This document shows positions 1 through 13,100 of a stretch of DNA of 64,000 nt, in pieces (within the stretch, counting starts at the first letter, position 1; every line of letters starts with the position of its first letter). Location of the stretch: assembly GCF_047511655.1 (NCBI RefSeq), contig NC_133398.1, positions 49,853,638 to 49,917,637 on the forward strand, written 5' to 3'. The notes under the pieces were generated by a model. It made no database searches and had not been told where the DNA came from. It saw nothing but the letters and a program-made list of their open reading frames with translations. A program made the translations under genes and the position numbers. The DNA comes from Castor canadensis. Lineage: Eukaryota; Chordata; Mammalia; Rodentia; Castoridae.

Positions 1-527
1 GTGCACTGCTTTGGGATTTGGTTCCCAATGTTGCTTGATTCATCATAGCATTGGAACAACTGATACTTCACTGTTTTAATAAAAATAAACAGTAGAGATT
101 GGACTCTTAAGATGTGGATGATTTGGTTTAAATATATATCTATATCCATGTACTTACTAACTCCTGAAATATTGAAGGTTCAAAGAGATTCACTCCTTTT
201 GCTCTTTGTAACAGCCATTAATAAGGGATTCCAACAATTTCTAAAAATGACTTCCATATCCTACAGAAAGTTTAACATAAAATTTATACATTGTGCCTCT
301 ATCTGGTCTGCTAAATATACATTTAAAAGAAGGAACAGCAAAAATAATTTGAGAGTAGAGACTTATAAAAGGGTGCCTTTGAGCTAAATACACAATCTTC
401 CCTACCAATTCCTTATTACCCTAAATAACACATAACTGGAGAAGGTTGAGAACCAGACCATATCTTTTTGGGGAAGACATATATGTTTACTGACACACAA
501 TTTATACCAGGGATACTTGTAGTACCT
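1..527. other. AT-rich intergenic DNA, nothing recognised
   Basis: No exon, splice-flanked reading frame or familiar repeat is seen. By gene order in human and mouse this side of CDKN2A should face CDKN2B, so part of the CDKN2B 3' UTR or spacer could lie here, but I recognise no CDKN2B sequence. Confidence 0.4.
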
Positions 528-618
528 TTTTAATTTTTTTTCAGTACTGGGGTTTGAACTAAGGGCCTCACACTTGCTGGGCAGGTGGTCATCCACTCGA
601 GCCACTCCACCAGCCCAC
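528..618 (-). mobile_element. ID-like SINE (tRNA-derived), antisense
   Basis: A T-rich stretch is followed by 'ggtttgaact..gggcctca' and 'gagccactccaccagcc', the reverse complement of the tRNA-like unit 'ggctggtggagtggctc...gagttcaaaccccagtac' seen many times in this window. It is the second half of the local B1+tRNA-like dimer, here alone. Confidence 0.8.
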
Positions 619-819
619 ACAGATGCTTCAAAATACATTTGTTTACTTAATGTTTAAACACAAGAAGTACGTATTGTTTCCCAGACGAAGAAAATAAGGC
701 AGAGAAATATGGAATACCTTGCCAGAAGATACTCACTTCCTTAAGTGCAAAGTCAGTCTCTGGCTCCAAAGTTTGTGGCTATATATTTAAAAAAACTATA
801 TAGAGTGTGTGGGGCTGGG

Positions 820-1070
820 CGCTGTCTAGTCTGCACATCCAGGGGTCACATTTTGTGAGGCATTCCTGCTGCATCACAACATGGCAGAAGGCATCGCATC
901 CAAGACATCTCCAGACAGAGAGACCAAGCTCCACAAGTCTCAAGCACTTTCACAAATCACATTCATCCACTCATGAAGGTGGAGCCCTCATGATTTAAAC
1001 ACCTCCCAACACTGTTACATTAGAGTTTCCAACACATGCTTGGTGGAGGGAACAATTTTAACCATAGCAG
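820..1070 (-). mobile_element. Fossil MaLR (THE1/MST/MLT1-type) solo LTR
   Basis: The right end, 'cacctcccaacactgttaca' followed by 'ttccaacacatg' and 'accatagca', is the reverse complement of the 5' end of a MaLR LTR. The left part has 'acatggcagaaggca'. It is a broken solo LTR of the mammalian ERVL-MaLR group, probably tens of millions of years old. No internal region is seen. Confidence 0.7.
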
Positions 1071-2261
1071 TGACCCTTATATACCACTTTAAATATTCAG
1101 CCATGCTAAGGTTTTTTAGTTTTCTAAATACACTATATTCCCCTCTCCCCCCGTGACTTTGCATATAGTTTCCTCTTTGGTCCTACATTATTAATCTGGT
1201 TGCCTTTTATGTATTCTGCTAGGCTCTGATTAAGGAACAAGTTTTCAAGGAAACCCTTCAATAACCGAGTGATCATAGACTGAATAACTGACCTGTATAA
1301 GCCCTCCTTCACACAGCACCTGAACTGAGGCCCCTACATGTTTCTCTAGCATAGAATTATTCAAACCATATAATAGTGGCTGGTCTTTCTCTCCTGTGGT
1401 ATTGTAAACTTACAAGTATCAAGAAATGTGTCTTACTTATTTTTGTAGTTGCTGTAAATCGGTGTCTGGAACAGCGTAGACTCAGGATACAAAGATAACT
1501 GTAAAAAAGGGACATTTTACATTAGAACAACAATAATAATTTTCAGAAAGTAAAAATCTTTATGGTAAATATAATGTCCACTTAGAGAAAATCACATCTA
1601 AAGAAAGAACAGTGATATACATTCTTTCTACTCAATAATTAATTTACCCCAGCTGTTCTGAGGTACAGTTTTTTAGAAAAGTATTTTTAAAAATAAATAA
1701 TAAAAGTCACTTCAAGAATGTGAAAGTAGTTCATTTGCTGAGGCAATGTTGCAAAAATGTACTTTGATTAAATAATTTTGTGATAATATAATGCAGAATG
1801 ATAGGAAGAACTATTTAACTATACATATGCAAAACATTCTTCACATGAATCTTTTTTATCTGATTTTTAAAATTAGTTTCACAAGTATGTTGTATTTATA
1901 GAACCTTAGAAGAGGTGCATATTTTTAGAAGCTAACATCCTAAACCTCTTGTGTAATTTTCTTTAGTGTGCAGAATTTTCAATTCTATTGAGGACTTACG
2001 GGAAAAAAATACTGTACCACTACCAGTAACTGCTAAGTTGGTAGTTTGTAGTAATTTAACTGCAGAGAAACTACAAATGAACTATAAAGAACAGTCCTAT
2101 CTGCACTGGGTAAATTGCTAAGTGCATCAGCACAAGGAGTGATCCATGCCTTGAAAAGAAGTTTGGTTCATGAAAATTTCTCTGTAAAAGTTTGAAATGT
2201 TGAGGATGTTCAGAACATGTAGAGCATGTGTTCTGCCTTTCCATTCATTTTTTCTTTTTCT
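1071..2261. other. AT-rich intergenic DNA
   Basis: No coding or RNA gene and no familiar repeat was recognised. Short open frames here show no codon-like composition or known domain. Confidence 0.4.
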
Positions 2262-2672
2262 TTTAATTTTACTATAAATTGACAGTTTATAAGCATACAC
2301 ATTTATGGAGTGCAAAATAATGTTAGGATGTACAAATACAATGTGGAATAATTAAATCAATTTAGTTAACACACTTATCACCTCAAAAAGCATGCTAAAT
2401 GAAATGTCAAAAAGACAAATGCCACAAGTTCTTACTTATGTGTGGAATCTAAAACAATCAAATTCAGAGAGAGAGAAAATAATAGTAGTTATAGAGATTC
2501 AGGGGTAGGGGAATGGGGGTGATGGTCAAATGATACAAAATCTCAGGAGAAATATGTTATTTTTTAGTTCTATTAAACACTGTGGTGAATATAGTTAATA
2601 ACAGAGCACTGCGTTTCAAAATATCTGAAAGGGAATTTCAAAATTCTTACCACAAAGCTTATAGGTTTTTTT
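2262..2672 (+). mobile_element. Old L1 3' end, sense
   Basis: Two L1 3'-end signatures are joined: 'attaaatcaatttagttaac' with 'cacttatcacctca', then 'acaagttcttacttatgtgt' with 'tatagttaataacagagcac' and 'accacaaagctta'. These match the 3' UTR of old mammalian L1M elements in sense direction. Only the 3' end remains and it appears internally rearranged. Confidence 0.7.
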
Positions 2673-4304
2673 TTTGTTGCCACTGCACCATTCTGCCCTC
2701 CAAAAACAACTAATGTTTTTAAAAAGCAGAAATACACAATGATCTCCCTTCTAGGGGGAGTTTTCCTTAAGCTCTAGTAAACATTAACAGATTCTTTTAA
2801 ATATATTTTAAATGGCTTTTGGAGAGTAGCTCCCCCCCCCAAGAAAAAAAAGACCAAAAACTCAAAACTTTTGGAACAAAATTAATGGAACCTTTATTTT
2901 TCAATTAAGCCACAAAAACAGAAAATAATTCTAGTTATTACTTAAGTGGTAAAACAATCATTATTGGCTACAAGAATAATATTTTTAAGTTGATATTGTT
3001 TTATAATTGTTAAAGTCTACTCTCTATAAAGAAGTCAATGGATAATTTAAATCTCTCACTTAGGACTGGGGTTGTGGCCTAGCAAGCACAAGGCCATGAG
3101 TTCAAATCCTAGTACTATTAAAATAAATAAATCTCCCACTCGATTTATAAAATCCCTTAATTTCTCCCTTACTTCTTAAGTACAACACAGTATTTGAATT
3201 TTCTATTTACCTGAGACTAAATCATGAAAGGTTATAAACTCTTGAAATAAGTGTATGGTGAAATATGTCACTTTATTCCCAATTTAAAGTAATTGTAGAA
3301 TCTTTCGTAGTGACAACTTCCTAATACAGGAAAATAAAACAAAATATTACTGTGAATGCCACAGTACTCAGTACATCCCACAATGCAATTGCATTGTTTT
3401 TTGTTTTTTGGGGGTTTTTCTTTTAGTAAAAACTGAGACATTATTGGAAACCAGTTGCCACCTGGCTGTATTGAAACAGTAACTTATTAATGCCATTTAA
3501 AATTAATTCAGTTGAAAGTCACCTGGGACACAGGTCTGGTTGGTGTGTTTTATCAGCAGCACAAGGAGAAATATCCTGTTAAATTTGTTAAGGATTTCAC
3601 TTTGAAGCATACATACAAACAAATATATACTACTATATTGATGAACCCTGCTCAGGCTCCACTGTGGAATTACAGGAAATTAAGTATACTTGTTAATGTT
3701 TGTATATAAGTCTAAAATATTACCAAAGTGTTTACAAATCCTACTACTACCTACGGGTTCTTTATTACAAGATGATATAGAAGTTAAATTTAGAAATTCA
3801 ATAATTCATTCATTTGACCTCATTTTTATCTTCCTTTTCTCAGCAAAGTGAATGAATAAAAAAAGCAAGTGTGACTTAGTATGAAAGGAAAATCTGTTAT
3901 AAATTTCCTATGCTCTAATGGTTAAAATTAGTAATTTCAGATCTACAAAATGAAACATTCAAAAGGAGAGACCAAGCAAGACTCATAACACCCCCCCCAC
4001 GCCCTGTTACTTAAGGATGATGTTACTTAAGAATACTTTTATGATACTTTATTTCCATATTATGGCAAGTACAATTAATGTCCAGGATTGCTAGTGTATC
4101 TTAAGAATTTAGGCAACAGACCTTCTGTAAATATATATACAACAAATTTCATTTACACTTCATATTGAGATTCTATACTGCCCTTTTTTGGAAATGCTAA
4201 AAACAAATTATGAGCATTTATATATAAGCTAATAGGGATTTTTTTTACTACTTTTATAAATACCCCTCAATTACTTCAAAAGCTGAAAGATACATATTTT
4301 TTCC
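2673..4304. other. AT-rich intergenic DNA with one small SINE
   Basis: Apart from the SINE at 3063-3131 no gene or repeat is recognised. A C-rich run near 3992 and A-rich tracts are simple low-complexity sequence. Confidence 0.4.
3063..3131 (+). mobile_element. Short ID-like SINE
   Basis: It contains 'gactggggttgtggcctagc' and 'gagttcaaatcctagtact' followed by an A-rich tail with TAAATAAA. It is a 5'-shortened tRNA-derived SINE in sense direction. Confidence 0.75.
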
Positions 4305-4518
4305 ATTTTTTAATTTTTTGTTTGTATTAAGGATTGAACCCACAGCTTCCTCCATATTAGAAAAGCTCTGAGCCATTCTCTTACCCCTTTTGTTTGTATT
4401 ATGTTTCTTAGATAGAGCTCATTAATTTTACCCAGATTGGTAGACTCAAACTCTCAATCTTCCTGCCACTGCCTCTTGAGGAACTTGGATTACAGGTGTG
4501 AACCACCATACTCGGCTT
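4305..4518 (-). mobile_element. ID+B1 dimeric SINE, antisense
   Basis: An ID-like unit ('attgaacccacagcttcc') is followed by a B1/7SL-like unit ending 'ggattacaggtgtgaaccac', both reverse-oriented. This is the old form of the dimer that recurs through the window. Confidence 0.75.
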
Positions 4519-7500
4519 CATCATCTCTTCTGCTTTACCAAAGGCTGGTAATTTTTATAATGGGGTATACTCTTTACAATGTTCAATATATTCACACATT
4601 ACCAAAAGCAGAGCAGTAGAATTTAATTATCTACAAGACTTATAGAAATCACCTGAAGAGTATGGACTGCCTTTTGAGGCAAATGCAAAAGCCAGTGTCT
4701 TTTAAAGTGCTATCCTGTTTATATCACCTCCTAGTCACAGCTAAGTTTTGCATTGCTTACTAGATTGTCATTATTCCCAGGAACTGTTTTGGGTAATTTT
4801 ACAGTGTTCTATTATTAAGCTATAGATGGATGGACAGATAGACATGCATGTACACATGTTAAAATTAAGATGGTTTTAATTTTAGAAATTACTTGAAGCG
4901 GCAACAGTTGAACCTGGATATTTTTAATATCTTCTCCATTCTACTTATAACTCCTGGAAAAAGAGAGTAAATGGAAGAAAGGGAAACTAGGAGGACTTGC
5001 CTGGAAGGTAAAAGACATTGGCTCCCACATTGCTCTTTAATTAATTCAATAAATGACTGCTAAGTCATGTAACTTTTAATTAGATGCAATTGTCCTTGCA
5101 GACAAAAATGGGAATTGGACAAGATGCATTCTAAGTTCCTGTTACCACTAATATTCTATACCTTTGTACATCCATTGCATACATGACAGTGGCATATGCA
5201 CATATATTTATTCACACATATACACATATATGTATATGAGTAATTATTTTCCATAGTATGCGCTAAGCAAAGATATATAGAGAAATGGAGAAGAAAGAAG
5301 AAACAGATTTTGAAATTCAGGAGCCCTGGCAGGAAAAAAATCCTTTAATAAGCACTACCTTCACCAGTTCTCCGAAAAATCACAGACAAATTTGTGGGAA
5401 CAAGAACAGAAAAGAGCCTGTGCAAAATAAATATTTTGTTTAATTTTTAAGTCTTTCTCACTTCATCCTTGACCTGATTTTTTTCTGTTGCTTTTTGCAT
5501 TTCCTCATGCCATTCAGGCCACTGGAACAATTAGTTTCTTAAAGTGAACTAAGCAAATAAGTTCAATGTATAACATACTGTGGAAGTAGGTATTTCTAAA
5601 CTAATATAAGTACTCTGAAGAAAAAAGAGACTTTCATATGAGCATCTAACAAGGCTTTCTGACCTGACTGGGGTTGGTGCAGGAATTCTGACCAAGAGAA
5701 AAGGTTAGGTACATTGAAAGAAACCGAAAGTGCAAAGGCAAAAGAAGCTAAAATACGTTTTAAAAAACCACTAGAGTCTGAGTAACTCTTTGAACATCTG
5801 TCAAGGATTTTACAGAACCATTCCTAAAGGTGCCATTTTCTGTTTTGTCCCATTTGAAGTCCTTAAAACTTTAGGACCTTCAATTTTAATTGTTAGTAGA
5901 AACCAGCTGGTTAGGAAGGAGGACTGTATTACATAATTATGTGCATGGCAGCCATTTCAGGAAGGCAGAAAATGAGATTAAAAGAAAACAGCAGAAGAAA
6001 TAGAGAAGCAGCCTGATGGTATTTTGTGGAAGATGGACCAGCAGTGCAATAGATTAATCAACCAAAATAAATTGTGTCTGGGTCTGCATGCTGGTCAGAT
6101 TGGTGAAATATTCCCAGGCCTAAAATAATAGATACATGTTCGTTACCTACAACTGTCCTGATTTTCTATCTCAATTTCAGTTTTCCAAATAGAACTCTTC
6201 CATTTTTGCCTTTTGAATACCCTGCTCAGAAAGGTTTAATATCCACCACATGTGTAAGGAAAATCTCTTGGTTTACAGAAACTCTTATTAACTATTAATA
6301 TTAAGCCTTATTAATTACATAATAAAGGATAATCTGCTTTGATATCCATGCTCATAATGAAATAATATGTACCTGGCATGGACTACATACTAAACATAGT
6401 AATGTAAATCAATGTATGTTTCAAATTAAGCGCCAATTCTGATGTACTAATTTGAGGCTTGAATTAAATATAAAACAAAGGCTTTTCTGGCAAAAAAAGC
6501 ACTATGAACAACATATTGAAATAACTGCTAATAGCTTAGTATTCGGTAGACATACCTAATGGTATGGAGATCAGTTATCTCTTTATTGCCATTCTTGCTG
6601 TATTGCACTGCATTTGAAGCACTGGGAAACATTCATGTTTTGTTTACATTTTTTTCCTCAGTCCCTTCCTCTGGCCTGCAGTAAGTTGTGCATTGTCTCA
6701 TGCCTGGGTGCTTTGGATGCTGTGTGCTAAGCTTTCTGGTTCTTTGTTTGTCATCTCTATATAGCTGCTTGCTTTAAATTAGTAGGTTCTGAAATAGCTT
6801 TTCTTGCAAGTCTAAAATAAAAGTATGGAATGTTAAAAAAAAAAGACTGCTGACAACTCACAGTTATTCACATTATACTAGATTTTTACAAAGGACCCTA
6901 AAATCTGTTAACACCCTTTCCACCAGAAGCCTCACCCTACCCCACACACATACACCACATTAGACTTCTGGGAGATATAGAGTCAGTTCTGACACAGAAA
7001 ATATCTTCCAACGGTTCATGTCAAAACTTTAAAACCAATTTCTTTTTAATATTTGGCCTCCTCCTCAAATGCATAATATTCTATCTATCCTTTCATTAGC
7101 ATATTATTATTACGTGGTTGGAGCACGTTCCTCTGAACTCATCTATATGATTTCTGGGTATCCATTTCATTTCCTCTCCCCCCTCTACTTGCTATCTGTC
7201 CAAAAATCTTTCCATCTTCTTGCCTTAGCTGAAAACTAGGTCTTCCTGAGAATTTCACTTTCTTCTGCATCAGATACGTACTATCAAGCTATGGATAACA
7301 AAGCAGGAGTCAGAGTCTGGTGTAGCTTTCAGTGTCATCTCAAACCAAATATGTAAGGTTTATCCATTGTTCCTCAGATTTCTGAATTTCCTTAATATAA
7401 ATATAAATATAAATATATTTGGAGTTCTTTAATAAAGGTATAAAGAATGTATATCATTGTGTGTTATATATTTTGTAATATGTTTATAAGAGATAATACC

Positions 7501-8104
7501 TAAACACAAAATGGTGAGCAACCTATTCACTTCACAAATACACAGGTCAGCAGATTATTGCCATCACATGGTGTTTTCTTCTAAAGTGGGACTGTTGGAA
7601 AGATTTGTATGGAATGGCTCCTTATTGCATCTGAATTATGAGGCCCTAAGTTCTACGACTTTTCCTAGTGCACAGAAATGCCCTTCCACCGCAAACATGT
7701 CACCTACAAGTGTATAAACTATAACCCTGCCTGAAATCTGTTTGATCATCCTGTACTACTTTATCACAATAATCCTTTTCCAGGATTTGATAGTGACTTC
7801 TGACCTATTTACATCTTACCACAAATAGAAAATTTAATGTCATTTCCTTTCTAGGGAAAAATTAAATGACACTCCATTCTACATTTATCCCAGGCATTTA
7901 CTTTTCCTATATAATGATGATGTCATACCCAGTAGTCACTTGGGGGCAACAAGTTTAAAATCACTTCCATTTGAGAGAAATAGTTCTCAACCTTGGAGAT
8001 GTTGTAAAAATCATATTTGCTGGTCAGCTCCAGGTCTACAGAATTAGAATACCTGGATTTGAGCCCCTGGGTGTCTGTGATTACTATGGTGATGATGCTT
8101 CCTC
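4519..8104. other. Long AT-rich intergenic stretch, nothing supported
   Basis: About 3.6 kb without a recognisable exon, RNA gene or repeat. There is a short TATAAA-type repeat near 7398-7422. The open frame at 7511-7717 is short, has no known domain and looks like chance. Confidence 0.4.
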
Positions 8105-8212
8105 AGAGTAAACTTTCAGACAGTACAGAAAGCAACAAATGTTAAGGAAAAATCTGAAACTTCCTCACCCCTGTTCTTACTATCCAAGAGTAACCACTGT
8201 TTAAAATTCTTT

Positions 8213-8390
8213 ACTGAGTGTGTTGGCACACTCCTGTAATTCCAGCTACTTGGGAGATGGAGATCACAGTTTGAAGTCAGCCTAAACAAAACTAAGCAAG
8301 ACCCTATCTCTAAAAAAAGCTGGAGTGGTGGCTACTCTGGAGGAAGAGGTAAAGGATCACAGTCGAAGGCCAGACCAGAACAAAACTAAA
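8213..8390 (+). mobile_element. B1-containing SINE inside old L1
   Basis: It carries 'gtgtgttggcacactcctgt', 'ccagctacttgggagatgga' and 'aagaccctatctctaaaaaa', a 7SL-derived B1-type unit in sense direction, followed by a second diverged unit. It splits the L1 at 8105-9520. Confidence 0.75.
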
Positions 8391-8930
8391 AGAGCTTTTA
8401 TCATTCCAGAAATGTACATATACATAATTATAAAAATCCTTTTCCCAACATACATATTTGGAAAACACAAGTGTTATCAAACTATTCTATCACTCACTTT
8501 CTTTAATTAGCAATAGATCTTTGACAATGCCCATTATCAGCACATATGGATGCCCTTCACATTCTATGACTGCGTAGTTTTGCATTTTATGGGTAAGCCT
8601 AATTTTAAAAAAAACTCCATATTACAAACATATTGTTTTCTTTTGTCTTTCTTGCTTTTTTTGTCCAATGCTACTGTTATAACAGATGTCTTCAGTGTAC
8701 TCATATGAGCTATATGTAGCAATAGGAGTGAAACTGTTGCAGCTAAAGGGACATCTCTCTATATACTCTCTATATATACATATGTATATGCATGTGTGTT
8801 TACAATTTTTCCATACTTATGTATGTGTATATATAGATGTATGTGTAGCTTTCCACACTTAAAGATATGTACATGTGCATACACACATATATAGCACATA
8901 TTTTTCATACAAGAGCAGAATTCCTGGGCC

Positions 8931-8935
<5 letters not shown>

Positions 8936-8973
<38 letters not shown>
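8936..8973. repeat. (TG)n microsatellite
   Basis: About 19 uninterrupted TG units. It gives rise to long cysteine/valine and histidine/threonine frames on both strands, which are artefacts. Confidence 0.95.
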
Positions 8974-8975
<2 letters not shown>

Positions 8976-9520
8976 TGTGTCTGTATGTTTGTACACATAT
9001 ATCTAAACATATAATATACACTTCTTTCCATACATACATATATATACTACATACACAGTTTGTGTACATGTGTGTATATATTGATATATTCATACTTTTT
9101 GTTTATCTTTGCATACTCATATGAATAAGAGTCTAACAGCTGAGTCAAAGGGTACATATATGCACATAAAATTTTGATAAATATGTAAAGTTACCTTCCA
9201 ATACAATTACAGCAAGTTATATTAGTGCGTAAGAGCAACTGCCAACTTTACTGCTCCTTTTTGTTTTTGCCACACTTAATAGTTATATTCCATTGTTTTT
9301 CTGCTTACATTTCTTTACTAATGAGTCAGACTGAATATCTTTTCATTCCTTTTTTTGACCATTTGTATATATTACAAACTTCCCATTATATTCTTTGTCC
9401 ATTTTCTACTTAGTTATATATTTGTGTTTTCTGTATTAATGTTTATATTGTAGAAATTAATCATATGATTAAATAATTGTTGTTAAATCTTGCTTATGGT
9501 GTCTTTTGTCTTATGCCTTT

Positions 9521-10649
9521 GGTACTTTGAGTTTGGGCATGTGCAATGTTAGGAAAGTTTCTCTCTCATGGAATTTTGATAATGAAGAATTGTCTAAGGG
9601 ATAAATTTGTGTCCAAGGGAACATTCTATGTGCAGGTGAGGGGGAGGACAGGACAAAGGATGTTCAGTAAGATTTTCTCTCCTATTCTTATACCTGGGAT
9701 TAATTTTCTGATACAAAACAGAAAACTGCTTTCCTTTATTAAAAGACAGAAAATTGACTGTCAGGGTGTTAGGCCAGTGGAAGAGAGCAAAGAGAAGTTC
9801 CAATATTCAATGATTCTGTCTGCAAATTGACCCACAGATAACCTACTCCCTCTTGTCTCTGGTCTTTGAGAAAACAGAAAGAGCACAAGGCTTGTAGTCC
9901 AAGCACCTTCCTCCTGATTTCAGCCCTTGGATTTGCTGGCCAAATAGTGTACAAGATTTGAGCCTTTCTGGACCTCAGTCTTCTCACCTGCAAAAAAAGT
10001 TCCAAATGGCAATAATTCCAAATTCAAAGGGCCACTGTGAGGATAAAATGAGTGATTCAAGTGAAAATATGTACAAATAGTATTGCTCAGTTCATTACCA
10101 ATTTTTTTGAAGAGCACATAGCCAAAAGCAACTTGAAATTCCCAAAGTCTTCAGAATATTACACCTTCATAATTACATTTTGCTTACACTAATATTAAAA
10201 TTAGAATTCCCTTTCACACCACAACTGACAGAGAACAGGTAGTACTGGGCAGCAGGGGAAAACAAAGATGGAATTTAAAAGTTCAAATTCTTTAAATTAC
10301 ATTCTTTGAACAGAAATCCTACTATATAATCATCATCTTACTCCAATGGCATTCCTCTAAAGTGGACATCTGACCTTATCCCCAGAACAATTTTCCTATA
10401 CAGTTTAACCTATACAGGTCCAGTAAATGTAGGTAGATCCCTGAACCAAAATTTGGATAGGAAACAGGGTTAGCACCATCCTCGAGTATGATGGGATAAT
10501 AGAATAGTTAATTTTGTGTATCAACTTGTCTAGGCTGTGGTGACCAATTTTTTGGTGAAGCACCTGTTTAAATCTTTTAGATATGATTAACATTTAAGTC
10601 AGGAGACTGTGAATAAAGCAGATAACCCTCCCTAAGTTAGGGGGAGCTG
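9521..10649. other. Intergenic DNA, no supported feature
   Basis: Overlapping open frames exist on both strands between 9546 and 10117, but they have no domain, no good start context and no splice-site flanks that set them apart. I see no gene. Confidence 0.4.
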
Positions 10650-10779
10650 GGCCAGGCATGATGCCATGTTGTGATAAACACCTGCAGTCCCAGTACTCAA
10701 GAAGCTGAGGCAGAAGGACCTAGAGTTCAAGGCCAACCTGGGCTATGTAGCTAGATCCTGTCTTAAAAAAAAAAAAAAA
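10650..10779 (+). mobile_element. B1-type SINE monomer
   Basis: It starts 'ggccaggcatgatgccatgt', continues 'cagtcccagtactcaagaag' and 'gttcaaggccaacctgggct', and ends in an A15 tail. It is a 7SL-derived B1 element in sense direction with a well-kept tail. Confidence 0.85.
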
Positions 10780-11001
10780 GTAAGTGGCCTCATCCAATCA
10801 GTTGAGGGATTTATGAGAATAGACAGGACTCTCAAGGAATAAGGCTCTCCACTGCCTTCACACCCAAGACTGCAACAGTGACTTTTCCCTGGGTCTCCAG
10901 CCTAGTAGCCTTCTCTGCAAATCAGCCACTTGCCAGCACCCAACACCTTCTGAGCCAATTTCTTAAAATAGTCAGCCTCAGTCTCCCTCTTCCTTCATTT
11001 C

Positions 11002-11004
<3 letters not shown>

Positions 11005-11052
<48 letters not shown>

Positions 11053-11057
11053 TGTGT
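11005..11057. repeat. (TG)n microsatellite
   Basis: About 20 TG units, one interruption (TATG), then a few more. Confidence 0.95.
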
Positions 11058-11769
11058 ATTTTTCCTGGAAATCTCTGGCTGCTATAAATAACAAATGTCA
11101 AGAGGACTATGGCTTTCTCTCTTCCCTACTATGGTTTATGACCACGGTTTATCATCTTATCAGCATCCAGAAAACTCCACTCCTCCATTCTCCTAGAATT
11201 GTTAAATTCTATGCTGGCATCCAGCAGCAATATTTCCTCCAGGATCCTTTCTCTGAACTGTCCCCTGCCTAAAGTGCCCCTCCTGTGTGGCCAATAAAAC
11301 CAAATGCCCTACTACTATAGTTGTTGGTTTGTACCAGTGCCTCTTTCCCATGATGTTCTTTGGGGAGGAGAGGGTGTCATGGGTACAGAACAAGACAGTA
11401 AGATCTGGTTCTCTTGGAGCTTAAAATCTACTGTGGGAGGCAGACACACAAACAAATTTTTTTTAAAAAAAGAGTAAGATCATTTCTGCGCGCTAAATGC
11501 TATACATAGGGGAAAACGCAGTGGTTTGATAGTGCCCGAAACGCGAGGCATGTCTCAATGGAGAGTCTCAATAAGAGAACTTTAAAGGAGCGAACCTCCT
11601 GAAGAGAAAGAACATTCATTGCAGACAGAGGGGTGGCAGGTAGCCCCGGCGTGGAGCATGGTGTTCAGTAAATTCTGAAAGCCATCTATCAGGAGGCGCA
11701 TTGTAAAACGTAGGCAGATATTTAGAGAGGCAATATAAGGGTGATTGTTAAATCTCACTCCATTCAACC
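11058..11769. other. Transition from intergenic DNA into the ARF CpG island
   Basis: GC content begins to rise after about 11500 and CpG pairs appear ('gcgcgctaaatgc', 'cccgaaacgcgaggca'). No exon is recognised. Confidence 0.4.
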
Positions 11770-12758
11770 GACCCGTTCTTCTTTTTCTGGGGTCGGGCAG
11801 AGGTTCGGCAGCAATGTCATGTGACAGGAAAGGAGAAGCCGCCCGCTGCCCAGGGTGAGCCCGTTTCTGAGTGGCCTTGGGTGGGCGGTTTGGCCACCCC
11901 AGGCCTCACTTTCCTCCTCGGTAAAGTGGAAGGGCTTGTGTTCTGATCGATAAAGCCCTGTCAACCTTCACGCTGTTGTGGAAGTGGTTCCACTTCGGCA
12001 CCCAGACCACTAGGCCAGAGCACATGAACGGGAAGCCACTAGGTTGCGGGGCCCATTTCCACGCTCCGAAAGCGGGGCCTAGTGCCACATTCTCCCGCGC
12101 ACGCCGGGCCGCCAAGGCCGCGGCTCTTGCCGGTGACACTCTGAACAAATCTACATCGACCGCGGGCCGGGGAGGGCTGAGCACCGGGTCAGCGCCACGC
12201 GCTTGAACTCGGCGTCCTGGGTTCGACTTCCTGCCGAGCTCCAGACCCAGAGCCGAGAGTCGCGCAGTAGGACCCGACTCCTCCGCGTCCCCGGGCCGTC
12301 TCGGTGTCCTCGATTCACCCCTCCTTTCTGCCCCTCTCTCCTTTCCTGCCCCCGCTTTTCCTGTTCTGAGTAAAGAATGGGTCAGTGAGGTGGAAGAAAA
12401 GAGGGTACGAGGCGGAGAAAGGCAGAGCGCGCGCGCGCGCCGGGAGCCGCGCCCGAGAGCGAAGGTGGCTGAGCCCGGGGCGGAGAGGAGGAGGAGGCTG
12501 CGGACCCACCGGCTCTGGTCCGCACCGCGAGACCAGGGAGGCGGAGAGCAGCCCGTGGGGGAGGGAAGCGCGGGGAGGAGGAAAGAGGAAGAAACGCTCA
12601 GATGCTCCTCGGTGTCTTCAGCTTAAAACCGAAAATAAAAATGGCCTAGATAAAGCGGACTCGGTGTTAGCCCCAGCCCGGCAACTTCAGCGACGCGGTT
12701 GATGAGAGGGAAAGGGGCGCGGGACCCAACTGGGACCCTGGCGTTCGGCTCCACCTAC

Positions 12759-13100
12759 CTGGTACGGAGTCCATCCCGCAGCTCCAGCAGCGCCAGCCCC
12801 TTGCACCAGTGTCCTGTTCTCCCGTAGGCTGCGTGCAGCGGTTTCTTTTCATTCGCTTCTTTCCTAAAGCTAGAAGAGGAGCGGAGCGGCACTTTCGTTC
12901 AAAACTGACATTCAGCCTCCTGATTGGAGGATAGAGCAAAGAGATGGCCTTGCTTGTCTTTCTTTCTTTTTCTCTTTTAAATAATCCAATGCAGAGATGT
13001 TCAGGCCTCTTGACGAGGGGCGCAAGGAATAAAGGATGGGACACAGGGGAGCCGGGACGCGAGCAGGACCAGAACCCGGGTAGCGCGCGGGTTTCTGGTA
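12759..13100 (-). ncRNA. CDKN2B-AS1: Candidate first exon of the ANRIL (CDKN2B-AS1) antisense RNA
   Basis: Read on the - strand, 12761-12753 gives CAG|GTAGGT, a near-consensus splice donor, with the exon ending at 12759. This lies about 815 bp upstream of the ARF start codon, in the same CpG island and divergent from ARF. As I recall, human ANRIL exon 1 ends roughly 700 bp upstream of the ARF ATG, so position, strand and donor all fit. The transcription start is not visible; the right edge given is a guess. No coding potential is claimed. It would be a long noncoding RNA that helps Polycomb silence the locus. Confidence 0.4.

Larger units (their letters stand above)
8105..9520 (-). mobile_element. 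Old L1 (L1ME-like), antisense, with SINE and TG repeat inside
   Basis: The + strand shows reverse-oriented 3' L1 landmarks: 'agagtaaccactgtttaaaa', 'gcagaattcctgggccaaag', then 'agctgagtcaaagggtacat', and 'accatttgtatatattac' with 'tttgtccattttctactt'. The two 'gg.caaaggg' copies near 8920 and 9137 suggest a local duplication around the TG microsatellite. No intact reading frame remains. Confidence 0.65.

Noticed and set aside
8759-9124. Histidine/threonine-rich and cysteine/valine-rich frames
   Set aside because: They are translations of the TG/CA microsatellite.
1-11700. Search for CDKN2B exons
   Set aside because: The CDKN2B exon 2 signature '[19 protein letters not shown]' appears in no frame; the only VMMMG exon in the window is CDKN2A exon 2 at 35388.
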